A DNA stretch of 64,000 bases. Source: Otis tarda. Its lineage: Eukaryota; Chordata; Aves; Otidiformes; Otididae. The position numbers were made by a program, and so were the translations under genes. The notes beneath the pieces are model-generated. The model was given only the letters and a program-made list of their open reading frames with translations, searched no databases and had not been told where the DNA came from. Shown here in pieces: positions 13,401 through 64,000 of this stretch. The DNA is taken from positions 40,913,371-40,977,370 of the forward strand of contig CM048557.1 in the NCBI GenBank assembly GCA_026413225.1, written 5' to 3'. Within the stretch, counting starts at the first letter, position 1; each line of letters begins with the position of its first letter.

Positions 13401-16400
13401 GTCTTTATAGCACTGACTGTCAAAAAGTGAAGGCAATGCAGAGGTTTCACAGATTTTGCACTCACAGTAAGTTGCACTGTTTTGGCACCTTTCTGAAAGC
13501 ATGGCTGATGTTCATGAGGGTCATCTATTTAAATCCTCAGTCATTAAGATAAGCCTGGTACCATTTAAAGTAAGACAGGGAGAGCTTGCTTAGAGAGAAC
13601 CAAGTACCACTAACACTGAGACATGAGAAGTTATATTCATGGGGGAACTTGCAGGCTTAACTAATTGGTACTTCAGGGTTTTACTTTTTTCTTTAAGTTT
13701 ACAATAAATAAAATCATAAGAACTGAATGTTACAGCTGTGTGTTGAGCCAAATAGCAGTAGCATCATTGTAAGATTAGGTGTGCACTTTGATCTTTCTTC
13801 ATGACTGTCTAGGCAAGTTTTACTTTCTATATCAATGGAAAGAGAGAAAGGCCCAGGAGGAGGAAATTCAGGAAACCAGGCATTGCCACAGATAACTTTT
13901 TCTTTTTTTCCACCTCTCCTCTTACACAGCTTTATTTTCATGTGTATGATTTGCAGGGTATTAACTAAAATAGAATTTTTAAAATTAACTAAAACCAAAT
14001 ACAAATAAATACTAAAATACAGTCCTGAACAATTAAACACAAATAGCAAGTAAATAAAATACAGTACTGAATTCAAAGAAAATTAAACCAGGAGAATGTA
14101 GCACAAGCAGTCTTCCTCCTCAGTCCTTCCAATTCCACTCCCTGCTCACTCTGTTCCAGCAATCGTTATGCCTGTGTTTGTTGTTGGTTAAATGCAGATC
14201 CACTGGTACAAAGAATTCCAGTTATACACCTGAAATACAATTGCCACCCCAGAATCAAATACTGTAAAGTAATCTAGTTTATTTACCTTATTTAAGAATT
14301 AGTATGTATGAAGAATGTAGAAAAAATCTGTAATTTTTCTTGTAATTGTTCTTGCTTCTTTACTGAAAAAAAACCAAGAGGAAATAATTATTTCACTTTT
14401 TGAAATATTTTAATGCTTGCTACGTGCCAGAATTCTGTCTCATTTACTGAACTTAAATATATGTGTATATATACGTATGTGTATATATACTGTCTGTATT
14501 TCCTTCCTGAAATACAGAAAATGCTGTGGTATTAATATACCACTCCTAAATTTACTCATTGTAAAAGAGCAATAATGACATTTCAGCGTGAAGGGGCTCT
14601 TAAGGTCTCTGAGCAATTGTATAACTACATTTTTTGTATTCAGTTACTATAGTTAAGGATTAGAAATATGCGTATATGTGTACGAGCTTTGCTGAATTAG
14701 AGACTAACCTGACCTATTCAGTAATTATACATAAAAATAGTCCCCTGTGTTTCCATATGGTGTACTTTTGAGTCTACCATGATGTGATTATTTTTATCGT
14801 CGATTGTTTGGAACACTGATGATTCTAAATTCTGCCTGCCTCTGGTGATTGTTTTCATACCGAGAGGAATTTCCTGTAGTTGCACACTTACACTTAGCAC
14901 CAGCAGCCCATTTAACGGCTGAGAAAGGCTGCTGCATATCCAGCAAGCTTCTGCATACAGTGCTAATCTGCACTGTTTAGAGAAGTTGTTGCATTGTACG
15001 CCAACGCTAACGTTTGCAACGGGTGCAGTACAGTATCTGAATGCAGAAATTAATCTTCTACATGAGTCTCATCTGCAGCTGGGTGTGAATATAAATATTT
15101 GGAAAATAGGAGTGTGCATTACTGTCTTCTTTGATAATACTGGAAATAATATTGGAGAAGCTCATGTCTGATAGGTGTCTCCTCAACATGTATGACTTAT
15201 GAATTATGTACTTAATTTTTCCATTCAGAAATGTGCTTTTCCACATTATACATTTCAGGAACAATTTTAAAATAAAATATGTTATTTCTATATACGTACA
15301 GAATAATTCTCCTATTTAGGAAAAAGAGCTTTTCATTAAGTTGAGAGGGTACATGAAACAGTTGAAATGAAGTGAGATACCCTCAACATTAGATGTAAGG
15401 GAGAGGTGTAAGGATGAAGAAGTGGGGTGTTCAGGATTGTATTTATTTTTGACAGCAGCTTGAATAGCAGGCCAAGAAGAACAATATAAGGTCTGAACTA
15501 CAAGCGTTTTAGACAGATGTTAATGCAGTGCAAGCAGTAATCCATCAATATGCCTTTCGTACTGTGTAAGGTAATATCCCCAACTGGGATTAAGCCATTT
15601 CCTTTGCCAAGTAGTCTTAAGCAAACTCTTACATCCAGTGCAGTGAGCTTGCATGCAAAACCAGTCACGCAGTTGAAGTGTTCCTGGGATCCATGCTAAG
15701 CCTGCCGCATGTGCACCGATTCCTAAAATCCTCCATCAGATGTTTTGCATCCCTGCACAAGGCAGGGACTGGGTCCAATCTGAATCCTGCCCAACAGTGT
15801 GCATACATGATGTTTATATGTATGTATGACATAGGGGTGCGTGATGCTGAACGATGCATGAACAATTGCAAGGCTGTCTCATGCATACTGCAGAAGTGAA
15901 CCCTGATGAGCTGCTAGCCAGCTGAGTACTACTTTAGATTAGCCTTGGTTTTTACAGAAGCTTTGTGTGTGAATTGTAAAGTGTTTAGCCATTATACATT
16001 GTATACTTTCATTCTGAGAGACTGCCCGTTACATACTTAAGGGCACCTAGGATGGAATGATGTAACATTTCTAAATTTGTTTGGTTTGTTTTTAAAATAT
16101 CTGTAAGTAGTGGTGTTGGGCCAGCTGAACGAACAAGTTCTGAAACTGTCCTAGGGGCGTTGCTTCCTAATGTGTTAAGAGGACTAGATGAGCCTCACTT
16201 CTGTGTATGAAATAAATGGGTGGGATTTTATGTAGCCCTCAAACTCCAGCTTGGATGGTGTAGGAGCTACTTTCTTGGTGTGATGATGACAGACTGTAAA
16301 AGCACAAGTGTTAGCGCAGCAGTTTCGTAGGGAATGATATGGTGGTAAGCATGGCTGTTTGTTTCTAAAATTACAAAAAGTTGACTTTTCTGATGTTTGA

Positions 16401-19400
16401 GCTGGTGAAGCAAAGCTTACTTGAAGACACTTTACTAACTTATGGAAGAAACAGATACAAACATTCCCCTTGTGGGAGGGGAGGAGGAAGACAGGGTGCT
16501 CTGGGACCAAGCATTTGAAGAATGCTGTCTTGATCCAAGAAAAACCATTACATTCCATTGCAAGTAGCTAGTATCCTAGGATAGCTAAAAAGCTCTGATA
16601 CAGGGAATACTTCATGTAAATCAACTGTATTCTTCAGTCCTCTGTGGAATAACACTTTTGGAATACTGTGCATTGAAGTAGTAAGAAAATGGAATGATGA
16701 ATTTATTCTGGGAATTTATAAGGATTTCAGTTTGTACTGTAAAATAAGTGGGTGAAATGGAAACCTATAAGGATTAGCTTAAAATTGTTGTTCATTAAAG
16801 GAAAAGTTTCCCTCTAGGTCTGTGATGTAGGGGTGTTACCAAAATCCGGAATAAAGCTCCTTAACAGCAATGAGAAGTTAAGAAGCAGGCACTTCTTTAT
16901 TGCAGCGCTGGGCGCACTGCGGATCGCTCCACCTAGCGTGCACACCTGTTCAATCAACAGCGCAGGTTAAATACACGTTAATTATACATATTCACTAAAT
17001 TTCTGAGAACTTAGTGGGGCACAGGTACTCACATCAGGTAAATCTGTCACCTTTCAAACTCTGCCAGAAATTCATCTCAGCGTAGGAGCAAATATTCTAG
17101 AATATCACAGAACTTGAAGGCACCATTTGTCTCCTATTTAATGTCAGCATAGTCATTTGAGGAAGAAATGGTCAAAAAGCATTAAATGAGTTTCAGTGCC
17201 TAAAATTTACCGACCATTAGATAGGCTAAAAGCTAGCAAAGATGAAGTTGGAATGTGTGACTCTAGATTAAAAAAAAGAAGCAACTTCAACTAATTTTTA
17301 GTTGAAGGTGAATATCCAGGATGGAAATAAAAATTTTGTAGTGCCGTATATTCAGTAGCAAACCATCTGCCCCGTAAGTACCCATGCTGTAATCTACAAA
17401 GCTTTTGTTTGTGCTCCTGGGTGTGTTACCTGATCACAAGGTGGTGCCTGCACTTTATCCTCGTAAGCCTGTACACACCCTTAATTACATGCCTGGAAAA
17501 TCCTGAGATACCTTAAAATGTGTCTATATGAAGTAATTTATCACATGCAAGTCCTAAATATGTCTTTTTTCCTTTCCTTCCCTCTCCCTTTCCCTCTCCC
17601 TCACTTATCTGTCTGCCTATACAATGTTTTGCAAAAGGAGATACGAGATGATGACAAATTTACCTCCTCTTAGGGTGTATGCATGTGCCTTTGAGAGAGA
17701 AAACTCTTTGCGAGAGTAGAAGGTACCATTAATATCTTTAATAAGGGCAGCTCTTAGAGTTACCAAAAGCCAGCATAACATTTACATACCAGTTGTAGTA
17801 GGTGCCATTTACCTCTACTCCTAGGCACGCAGCCACAGCAGCATTGACTGAAAATCTGTAAAGCGAAGATGGCAAGGGTTCACCTTTTGCCCAGGCTGAC
17901 AACTTCTGAGTATTTCCTATCTGGGTGCTCTGAAAATTTTTATTACAGACTTTTATCTACAAATGCACAGATTAATACATGTTTTCATCTGCATACTTGT
18001 TTAAAAATGCCTGTTAGCCTCTGCATGGATCTGGTGAAAGTCCCTTTATCTTCTTTTGTGGACAGGCAGCACTCTTACTGGAAGCAGGACCTTAAATGAC
18101 AGCTTTGGGTGGTGCACATGGCAGCGCACACACGAAGATGGCTTTTTCCTGTTGCCAGTTGCTTGAACTGGTTTGCTTTCCTGCTTTTCATCTGGGTGTG
18201 GATCTATGACTTCAGGGCTTTAAACCCTGAAATTTGAGGTCACTTGCCAAACAAGTGACAGGTGGTGGGGATGAGCCTTGCTGAGGATCAGAGGTACATG
18301 CCCCTCACTGGGCAGGGCGTTGAGACATGAATGGCTAAGCAGCGTGTGTATGATGAGCTGTAACCATAGCACATAGTTATGAGACTTACGGGAAGGGGAA
18401 AAAAGCCAAGGTTCCTCCCTGTGCAGTCTGTTTGCCAAGAACAGCACGGTAAAGGGAGGTGGGAAGGGAACTGAAAAAGGAAGCTGGGGTGTTAGGTTGA
18501 GGGTAGAGGGTATAGAATGCTTTGAGAACTGCCAAAACCAAGATGAGATCTTTCCAGAATGTTATTAGTATCCCCATTCAAACTGCAGGTGAAATCACTG
18601 GTTCTGGAATGATGACTGAGGGATTAACAGGTTACAGATGGACAGAAATCATACCACCAAGTTTTCTGTAATGGAGCAGGCCAATTTTGAAATAACCCGG
18701 AATGCCCCTGCAGGGGAACTGACATCCCATTTAACCATGCTGGGGTTGAGTGGAACAGCTGCAAGACTGGTATGTGTGCAGTTTTCCTTCAATGTGTCAG
18801 CTCTTTAGGAAATGCACCAGGGGAAGGAGTGATGTTAAGTGTTTTAAACGTTTTCTCAAACAAGGTGATGCAGAAAAACAAGGCAGGAATGGCAAATTGC
18901 TGCATCATCACTGACCCTGGTTGATCCAGACTTGTGGGCTTTAGATCCTTGGGACTCTGAAAGGAAGAGGAAGGCCTGGAGAGGCTGGAGCTCCCGCTCT
19001 TCCATGGGAACTGGAACACTGTGAATCAGTGGTAGTGTTAAAATTAAAAGCCAGGAGGAGTTGGCTTTATCACTTGTTGAAACCTGAATGGAATGTTATC
19101 TAACTTTGTTAACAGATCCTATTGCCCTGCGTATTGCTGTGTAGTTCACCTCTGGCACTGCTCTAGAAGAGCTGTCTTCCTAAAGATTCTCATGTTACCG
19201 GAATAGAGAAACCCTAACTTCTCAGATTAAAATATTTGTGTAAAGACTGATTTAGTTGAAAAGAATACCATAAGAAGAAATTTGTCTCAAGTCTTTAATC
19301 TGCTAAAATGAAGCATCTACCTTTGTCTCTGGAACCACAGAACAGATTGTTGGTTTTAAGGTCAGAACTCTCCTCAGGATTGAAAGGCATGAGTCTGATT

Positions 19401-22070
19401 TTTAAAAGCAATTTAGGCCTACGGAAGAAGTCAGGTATTGAAAATACAACTTAGAATTAAATCAGGTGGTTAAGTTGAGGCCAGCAAATTAGAAGCTATC
19501 TGATGAACCATGGACATACCCAAGATCCTGTTGACAGCTGTAGTTTCTCTTCCTCACGTAACAGTAACTGGTAGTAAAGTTATTTGGGGGCCTGAATTCT
19601 GCTGCTACACATACCTAGACATGCTGTGCTCTTGGTCAAGCAGAACACATTTGTTGGAGCAGTGATACAATTGCTTACCCTTCTGCACAAATACACGGTA
19701 GCACTGAGTTCACCCCAGAGCACTCGGGCACTTTGAAACGGCAGAGGAAGGTGACAGCCTGCTAGCTGAATTCCCATCAAATTGACCGTACAGGTTCATC
19801 CTAGAATTCGGCCTGAACAAGCTCAAGCTTCTACTTTTCATCTTTTAGAAGGATGGTCACACACAAGGCTGACATGAGATAGTCTGTGCCCCTCTTGTTG
19901 ACAGCAGGAGAACCTTAAGCAGAAGACAGCCAGTGCAGCTGCTACTGACTCAGCTAGGCTTGCCCACAGAGAAAGGTGAGTTTGGAATTCCCCGGGCTGA
20001 GGACAAGCTCAGCCTCCCTCCTCTGCAGGTTTCAGGCAGGCAGCAGCATCTCTGCTGTGACATTGTAAGAGGCAGAGCCAGTCATCATTACCTGAAGAAA
20101 TTACTTCGGCTTCTGAATCCAAGAGAAAGCATCACAGAAAAATCCCTCCCTGCATTCCCAAGTACTGGCTTCACCCCCAGTACTCCAGAACCTGTGAATT
20201 GTTTGAGGGATCTGGCTTTCACTGTTCATTGCAGGGGAAAAAAAAAAAAAGCACCTGGCCCAGATTAAGGAATTCCCTTTTCCAAGCCAGGTGCTAAAAA
20301 AACTAGGCCTGGGTATGTTCAGTGTTAGTTAACTTAGATCCATTTCTGTAATTCAGACCCAAGACTGTTCGCTTTCAGGAGCTCACATCATTTCAGCTCC
20401 AGCAGTTCAAGGTGCTGTCTCCCTACCACTTGTACGTACCACCTAGGAGGAACAACCACATACAGATTTGTGGTGCCTCAGCTGTTGTATACAGCTTAGT
20501 ATGCCTGCCATTCCTGCTTTCTGGCAGAGCAGCAGGGCAGGCTACTGTAGTTAGATCCACTACAACGCGTGAGACAGAGCACTCATCTTAAATGCCTCTC
20601 CAAAAGTGAGACATAAGCTTTATCATACTGAGCAGAGGAAAATGCTGATGCCTTCAAAAACCTGGCTCTTGCAATTCCACTGATTAGAATGGAATCCCAC
20701 TAACGTAAATACAAGGACTAGAGCAAAGCCAGGCTGTCTTCCTGAGCTTAAACCATAGCATCAAAAATAGTGTAATGGGCAGGGAAGGCACTCAAGAAAC
20801 TCATAGCAAAGTGGGGAAAAAGTCTTGAAAGATGTATTTAGAAGTTACTGTAAAGGATCTTGCTAGCTCCGCTACAGCAGTCCTCGGTGCAGAGGCAAGA
20901 ACTGTGAGGAGCCAAACGAAGGCTGCTGAGCACAGCTGAGGAGAACACTTACAGAGCAGCAGCAGGTGGAGAGCAAGGCAGATGAAGGGTTATTCCCTCC
21001 TCCTTACATGTACTCATGTCGGGCATAACACATGCACCCAGTGGGCTTTTTGCTGTGCCTATTTCCATTTCAGGTTGTGGTGACACATGGCAACATCAGA
21101 ACGTTTTTTTCACTAAGGAACCCTTTGCAGTTGTTCAGCGGATACACAAAACACTAATTATGCAGCAGAATGCTCACCACTTAATACCAGAGTAAGGCCT
21201 GTCACAATTTTTTTTTTTTTAGACAGATGCTGCTAGATAACATTAAGGAAAAACAAACGGACAAATTTCATGTATTGCTACAGTACAAGTTGATATTGTT
21301 TCAGATTTATTTTCCTTCAGGTGAACATTAACAATTATAAATGTATTTTAGAAAGTGTTTTAAGTATGAACCATTTATTTACTTTTACTCCCCTTTATGA
21401 GATTTATTACTAGATCAATGCCTCAACTTTACATATCAGCATATTCCTCTTAGGAAACTCTTTTCAAGCAGATCAAATAAGTAGTGTCAGTAACTAAGGA
21501 AAATTATGTTTGAAAATCAAATTTTAAGAACTTGACTGACAATTACTTTTTGCTAAGAAGAAAAGCACAGTATTTGCATCTTCACATACAAGGTTGTTAT
21601 CCCTTGATAACATTTTATATTCAAGCAATATGTGGTAAAACTAACCTACACCTAAGTTAAAGTTCACCTTTGTGTTACTACTATATGTATGCAGTAATGT
21701 TCCAAGATGGGATCCTGGTGGTGGTTTAACTTGTCTGCTACAAACTTTTGACCCCTCTGTGGCCAGTAAAAAGTGTCAGTTGAACCCTTTCCCTAGCTCT
21801 ATTTAGAAAACAGCCAAAGAAACTGGAATAAATTAAGAAATACCTGTTTTTGTAAACTTTGATTAAAGACTAAGGTGCCTAAGATTTTCTCTGAATTATC
21901 TTCATGTTGTTCAAAATGCACTTAACTTGAAATGTTTCTAGATCATGTTCAATTTGGATAGAGTGCACATCATTTTGGATGAAATGGTGCTAAATGGCTG
22001 CATTGTGGAGACAAACAGGAACAGAATTCTTGCCCCTCTGCTTGTGCTTGACAAAGTGGCAGAAAGCTAG
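7282..22070 (+). CDS. AP4S1: AP4S1: AP-4 complex subunit sigma-1 (whole coding region, five coding exons)
   Basis: Sigma-4 small chain of the heterotetrameric AP-4 adaptor (epsilon, beta-4, mu-4, sigma-4). AP-4 works at the trans-Golgi network, without clathrin, in sorting cargo such as ATG9A. The coding exons are 7341-7478, 8927-9013, 10112-10180, 13324-13335 and 21942-22070 (138, 87, 69, 12 and 129 nt). They join in frame with every intron in phase 0 and give 144 residues, the same length as I recall for human sigma-4. The start reads [20 protein letters not shown], the typical beginning of sigma adaptins (longin-like fold), and the end reads [14 protein letters not shown] 59-nt 5'-UTR part (7282-7340) precedes the ATG after a good polypyrimidine/CACAG acceptor, so at least one non-coding exon lies upstream. 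The fourth exon is a 12-nt microexon and the last intron looks U12-type. No breaks are seen; the gene appears intact. Confidence 0.96.
7479..8926 (+). other. AP4S1 intron
   Basis: 1.45-kb phase-0 GT-AG intron. Nothing beyond AT-rich single-copy sequence is seen. Confidence 0.85.
8927..9013 (+). CDS. AP4S1: AP4S1 coding exon 2
   Basis: 29 codons between acceptor CTGCCTAG and donor GAG|GTAAGA. It encodes [20 protein letters not shown] and then IVVGINETE, the conserved core of sigma adaptins. Confidence 0.95.
9014..10111 (+). other. AP4S1 intron
   Basis: 1.1-kb phase-0 intron. It contains a short local duplication of CTGTCTAATC-type units near 9338-9376 and a GC-richer patch around 9720-9990 that I cannot assign. 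Confidence 0.8.
10112..10180 (+). CDS. AP4S1: AP4S1 coding exon 3
   Basis: 23 codons, [20 protein letters not shown] then SRV, between acceptor TTAATTTCAG and donor GTG|GTGAGT. This is the conserved helical segment common to sigma chains. Confidence 0.95.
10181..13323 (+). other. AP4S1 intron before the microexon
   Basis: 3.1-kb phase-0 intron of ordinary GT-AG type. A 7-bp-arm palindrome GGACTAG-AA-CTAGTCC occurs at about 12269-12284. No transposon is recognised. Confidence 0.8.
13324..13335 (+). CDS. AP4S1: AP4S1 12-nt microexon (residues SELD)
   Basis: The four codons AGT GAA TTA GAT fill exactly the gap between exon 3 (ending ...YFSRV) and the last exon (starting IMFNLD). Sigma adaptins have S/C-ELD-I-x-F-N at this point. 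The acceptor is TCTCTTTTCCTTGCAG and the donor is the U12-like GTATCCTTTT. All flanking introns are phase 0, so skipping would remove SELD without a frameshift. Confidence 0.88.
13336..21941 (+). other. AP4S1 U12-type (minor spliceosome) intron, 8.6 kb
   Basis: The donor GTATCCTTTT at 13336 matches the U12 consensus RTATCCTTT exactly. Near the 3' end, CACTTAACTTG contains the CTTAAC core of the U12 branch site. Its branch A, at 21924-21925, lies about 16 nt before the terminal AG (21940-21941). There is no long polypyrimidine tract, also as expected. The intron contains an LTR fragment at about 16834-17055, a perfect 10-bp hairpin at 17285-17307, and (A/T)-rich tracts such as TATATACGTATGTGTATATA near 14470. 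The rest shows nothing recognised. Confidence 0.82.
16834..17055 (-). mobile_element. Endogenous-retrovirus LTR fragment (R/U5 end), minus orientation
   Basis: Read on the minus strand, this has a LTR 3' half: a U3-like part with AT-rich TTAATTAACG/GTTAAAT, a GC-rich section, and a polyadenylation signal AATAAA (16896-16901 on the plus strand as TTTATT). It ends at the conserved terminus ...GGATTTTGGTAACA (CA at 16834-16835). It resembles an LTR family common in birds that I know by sight but cannot name with certainty. The 5' border is unclear, and no second LTR or internal region is seen here. It is non-coding. Confidence 0.6.
21942..22070 (+). CDS. AP4S1: AP4S1 last coding exon with stop codon
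   Basis: 42 codons plus TAG, from [20 protein letters not shown] to [10 protein letters not shown]. It follows acceptor AATGTTTCTAG. It encodes the C-terminal helix region of the sigma chain. Confidence 0.95.
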   Translation: MMFNLDRVHIILDEMVLNGCIVETNRNRILAPLLVLDKVAES

Positions 22071-22710
22071 GAAGATGCAAGACTGATTGTGGCATTTTAC
22101 AAGAGATGGTGAAACCATCAGGAGTGTACCACCAGCAGTTTTCTCATGTCATAAGATCTACTCATGCAGTATTCAAATTAGCTGGAAAATATTTCCTGTT
22201 TCTGCTATGCTCTGCATCCCTAATGGAAACACACAGCTAAACATAAAGTGGAACCTTCCAGTTCAGATGCAGCTTTATTGACATAGCAGAAATCCTTGTA
22301 GAACAGTCAACATTTTTAAAAACTGACTGAGGATAAAAAGAATGAAAACTTACACATGACCGTCTAGGTATCACTTTGAATTACATAGCTTTGTGCCAGA
22401 CCTAGGAGAAGACAGAAAATACGGAAATATAACTTCCAACTGAGTTTCGGTGCTTCCTTTAAGCACCAACTGGATTTTTTATTTTCATACAAATGTACTG
22501 TAAATTAAAGTTCTGTAAGTTTTATGACCATTTTTAAATTAGATTCATCCTTCACCAAAAAGCTGGTTTCACTTCCTTTTCCATGTAAGTCATTGTTACA
22601 AAGGAAATGTAATAGGATAGATATTCCCATATGGGGTGTAAGTTGTAACTAGAAGTATTTGGCACTCAAATATTCTAACACTAATAAAAGATAATTAAAA
22701 TCAAAAGTTT
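22071..22710 (+). other. AP4S1: Probable AP4S1 3' UTR with poly(A) signals
   Basis: Sequence after the TAG. Candidate signals are ATTAAA at 22504-22509 and the better AATAAA at 22683-22688, the latter followed by the T/G-rich GTTTGATCATCTTTTATCATG. The end is inferred; no transcript is available. Confidence 0.5.
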
Positions 22711-23809
22711 GATCATCTTTTATCATGTTGGCTTCTTAGATTACACAGAATCTTTTCTATTTTGGCACACCAGTGTGTTCTTTTTCTCTTGCATATTCTA
22801 CATATAGAATATATCTATACAGGCATACAACGTGCCGATTCATACCTGTGTACTTTGCTGTAAGTCGCTCAAGAGTCAGCGGTCTGAGCTTACCTTAATT
22901 CTGGAAAGGTAAGTGAAAGTATCTGGCTCCTTCTTCATAACCTCCACTCCAACACTAGGCATAACTTGATACTGAGAGAGCGTATGCTGTGTGAACTCGT
23001 GTAAAGTTCTGTAACACTCACGTCTAAATTGCACCCAGAAACCTGGCTCTAAGGAGCGGAGAGTGAAGTGTTGTGTGGGAGATCAGTCTGCACAGCTTTA
23101 AAATAACAACACATTCAGCAAAACACTGACACTGGATCTGGAGCGGAAACTTGTACACAAGCTTATGCAACTGTTTTGTTGAAGCACAGTAGTTACAGGG
23201 GTGGAGGGCAGTGGAGACTGCATTGGGGAAAATGTCAAAAAAGATGCCTGTAAAGTCCTATGAATAATGCTATGAAAAGAAATCTGGCATCAACCTGATT
23301 TATATGTGTAGGGCAGAATCCTTTGGGAAGGCCGCCCTCAGCAGTGGTCCAAGAAAAGATTGCTACCAAAGAGAACTGGCACAGAACAAAACTTAGCACA
23401 CAGATTCAACTAAAATAGTAATTTTTCTTTTCTGGGATCAAGTACTTAAATATCTTTAAAGACACACTAGCTTTTCATCTTATCTTACTGTAAGCCACTT
23501 TTTACCAATAAATACCTCACCACATGCTGAAACCAAGACAGGCACTCCATCTCAAGCTGAATCAGCTGCATCATCTGACCCAGTTTTTATTCCAGCGTAA
23601 TGAAGAACTCTAACCTCAGGCCACATGGGCCCACTGAAGAGCACCAAAAACTGCCACATGCAGTTACTAGTTACTATTACTGCCAGACTAGTTCTTCAAA
23701 AGTTGCACTGTGTAATTTTGAAGAGATTTGAGCACTGAGATGATTTTGAGAGATCAATTATTGCCGTGTAGTTCTTTTAAACCTTGAAAAAAGTATGACA
23801 CATTGTTCA
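22711..23809. other. Intergenic gap between convergent AP4S1 and HECTD1
   Basis: About 1.1 kb between the inferred 3' ends. No gene, transposon or structured RNA is recognised. Confidence 0.5.
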
Positions 23810-24694
23810 GAACACATACAGAGATTTAATAACATAAGAAGTATTAATGAAGTATTCAGAGGAGACAGTTTCGTATGTTGCAAACATTTTAATGATTACT
23901 GTTGAGCTTACACATTGGGTGGTTTTTTTAAACTCCAAACTGCAACAAAGTTAAATAAATGTTTATAATATACAAAGAAAATACAACCGAAAGTAAAACT
24001 TGCTTTACGTGTGCCTTGCACTAGGAACCAGTGTTTTTTTAATAGCTTTATTGTTGAGCTGCACAAACACAGTCAAGGATTTGATCTTTATAGCAGGGCA
24101 TTTGAGAAATCAAAATATATTCCCACTTGAAAGAAAAAAAAAAAGAAAAAAAAAAAAAGGTTGTGCATGATTATATGCAAAAACCCACTAAAATACTCCA
24201 ATAGTGCAGGCACCATTAAAAAAGAAAAAGCTGGAGATGCCCATTAACTCTAAGTTTTAAGGAAGCAAGCTTCTGACCAGATAGCTTAAAGCCAGCAAAA
24301 CAGGGATCAGTGATGGCAACTGTAGTGTACAAGGTATTAATGACAAACTTTACACAAATACACTGTTAGAAATTTGTATCAGTGAACACTGAAAATCTGA
24401 TGATCTGTTCTTTGGAACAGTCAAACAGAACCACCTTAATTTCCAGTTGTGCAAGCCCTTGAAGCATCACACGGTGTTCTGTGCCAATTTCTTGCTGGCT
24501 GTGTAGTTACAAGGATTTATTTTTGTCATTAGCAGCTAACAAACTTATTCCACATGTTTCTAAAGCCTCACAGGTGAAAAAAAGGCAAGTCTCATCAGAG
24601 CACAGCGTGGAGATCATATTTTTTGCACACAAACACAAGAGGCTTCGCTAGTATCAAAAAACACTGTCTCATGTCCCATACTGCAGTCAGCAGC
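23810..24694 (-). other. HECTD1: Probable HECTD1 3' UTR with poly(A) signals
   Basis: Minus-strand sequence after the HECTD1 stop. A minus-strand ATTAAA at 23825-23830 is followed by the GU/U-rich TGTATGTGTTCTG...TGTCATACTTTTTTC, a good downstream element. Alternative AATAAA signals are at 24047-24052 and 24516-24521. An A-rich tract, A11-G-A12, lies at about 24130-24158 on the + strand. Confidence 0.5.
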
Positions 24695-63824
<39,130 letters not shown>

Positions 63825-64000
63825 CTAAGAAAGAGAAAAGATGAGAAATCTGTTACTTAAGATGAGAAGACGCTAAGGGGATATTCACAAGAATGCAGGA
63901 CACAAAAGCAGCTGATTTCCCCATGTTCCCCTCAAAGTCAATGAACAGAGGAGACAGGCTTTTTAAGCCAGAAACTTGGAGTTTGAACCCAACAGTGCTC
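63825..64000 (-). other. HECTD1: HECTD1 intron at the right window edge
   Basis: Sequence upstream of the acceptor TTTCTTAG of the 63543-63824 exon. No exon is seen in these bases. The gene continues beyond the window. Confidence 0.8.

Noticed and set aside
13334-13552. 72-residue ORF starting within the microexon
   Set aside because: Different frame and composition from sigma-4; the ATG arises from the exon/donor boundary by chance.
24125-24160. A-rich tract as the tail of a processed pseudogene
   Set aside because: No gene-like sequence lies upstream of it. Bird CR1 does not use poly(A) tails, and the tract lies in the presumed HECTD1 3' UTR.

Overview
This window comes from a bird nuclear genome. 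It shows large AT-rich introns with GT-AG borders, CR1 non-LTR retrotransposon pieces ending in the usual ATTCTATGATTCTATGA-type tail, and avian endogenous-retrovirus LTRs. There is no sign of operons, CRISPR arrays or bacterial genes. Two protein genes known from vertebrates lie tail to tail. AP4S1 is on the + strand (coding exons 7341-22070). HECTD1 is on the - strand (38 coding exons, 63824 down to 24695, with the N-terminal exons beyond the right edge). Their 3' ends are about 1 kb apart. The same neighbour pair in the same orientation is known in human (14q12), so this is conserved synteny.

Layout. 1-7281: non-coding, probably the first AP4S1 intron or upstream DNA, holding a 5'-truncated, frameshifted CR1 (about 4146-5314) and a short CR1 tail (6987-7092). 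7282-22070: AP4S1, rebuilt as five coding exons (138, 87, 69, 12 and 129 nt) giving a complete 144-residue sigma-4 chain. The fourth exon is a 12-nt microexon. The 8.6-kb intron after it has a textbook U12-type (minor spliceosome) donor and branch site and carries an LTR fragment. 22071 to about 23810: AP4S1 3' UTR and the short intergenic gap. About 23810-64000: HECTD1, with 38 consecutive coding exons whose phases all join into one frame of 2369 codons plus stop. This covers the ankyrin repeats, SUN-like region, MIB/HERC2 domain, a Ser/Thr-rich linker, an acidic patch and the whole HECT domain with its catalytic Cys. The intron at 34074-37825 holds a minus-strand CR1 split by an LTR, with TG...CA ends and an exact ACTAG target duplication.

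The two genes do not obviously work together: AP4S1 encodes the small chain of the AP-4 trafficking adaptor, and HECTD1 encodes a large cytosolic HECT ubiquitin ligase. I found no previously undescribed biological system. The most notable points are the AP4S1 microexon/U12 intron pair, the nested CR1/LTR insertion, and a segment that I remember in the human HECTD1 protein but cannot find here. Exon borders were set by reading splice sites and checking that reading phase carried across every junction. Comparisons with human proteins are from memory, not from alignment.
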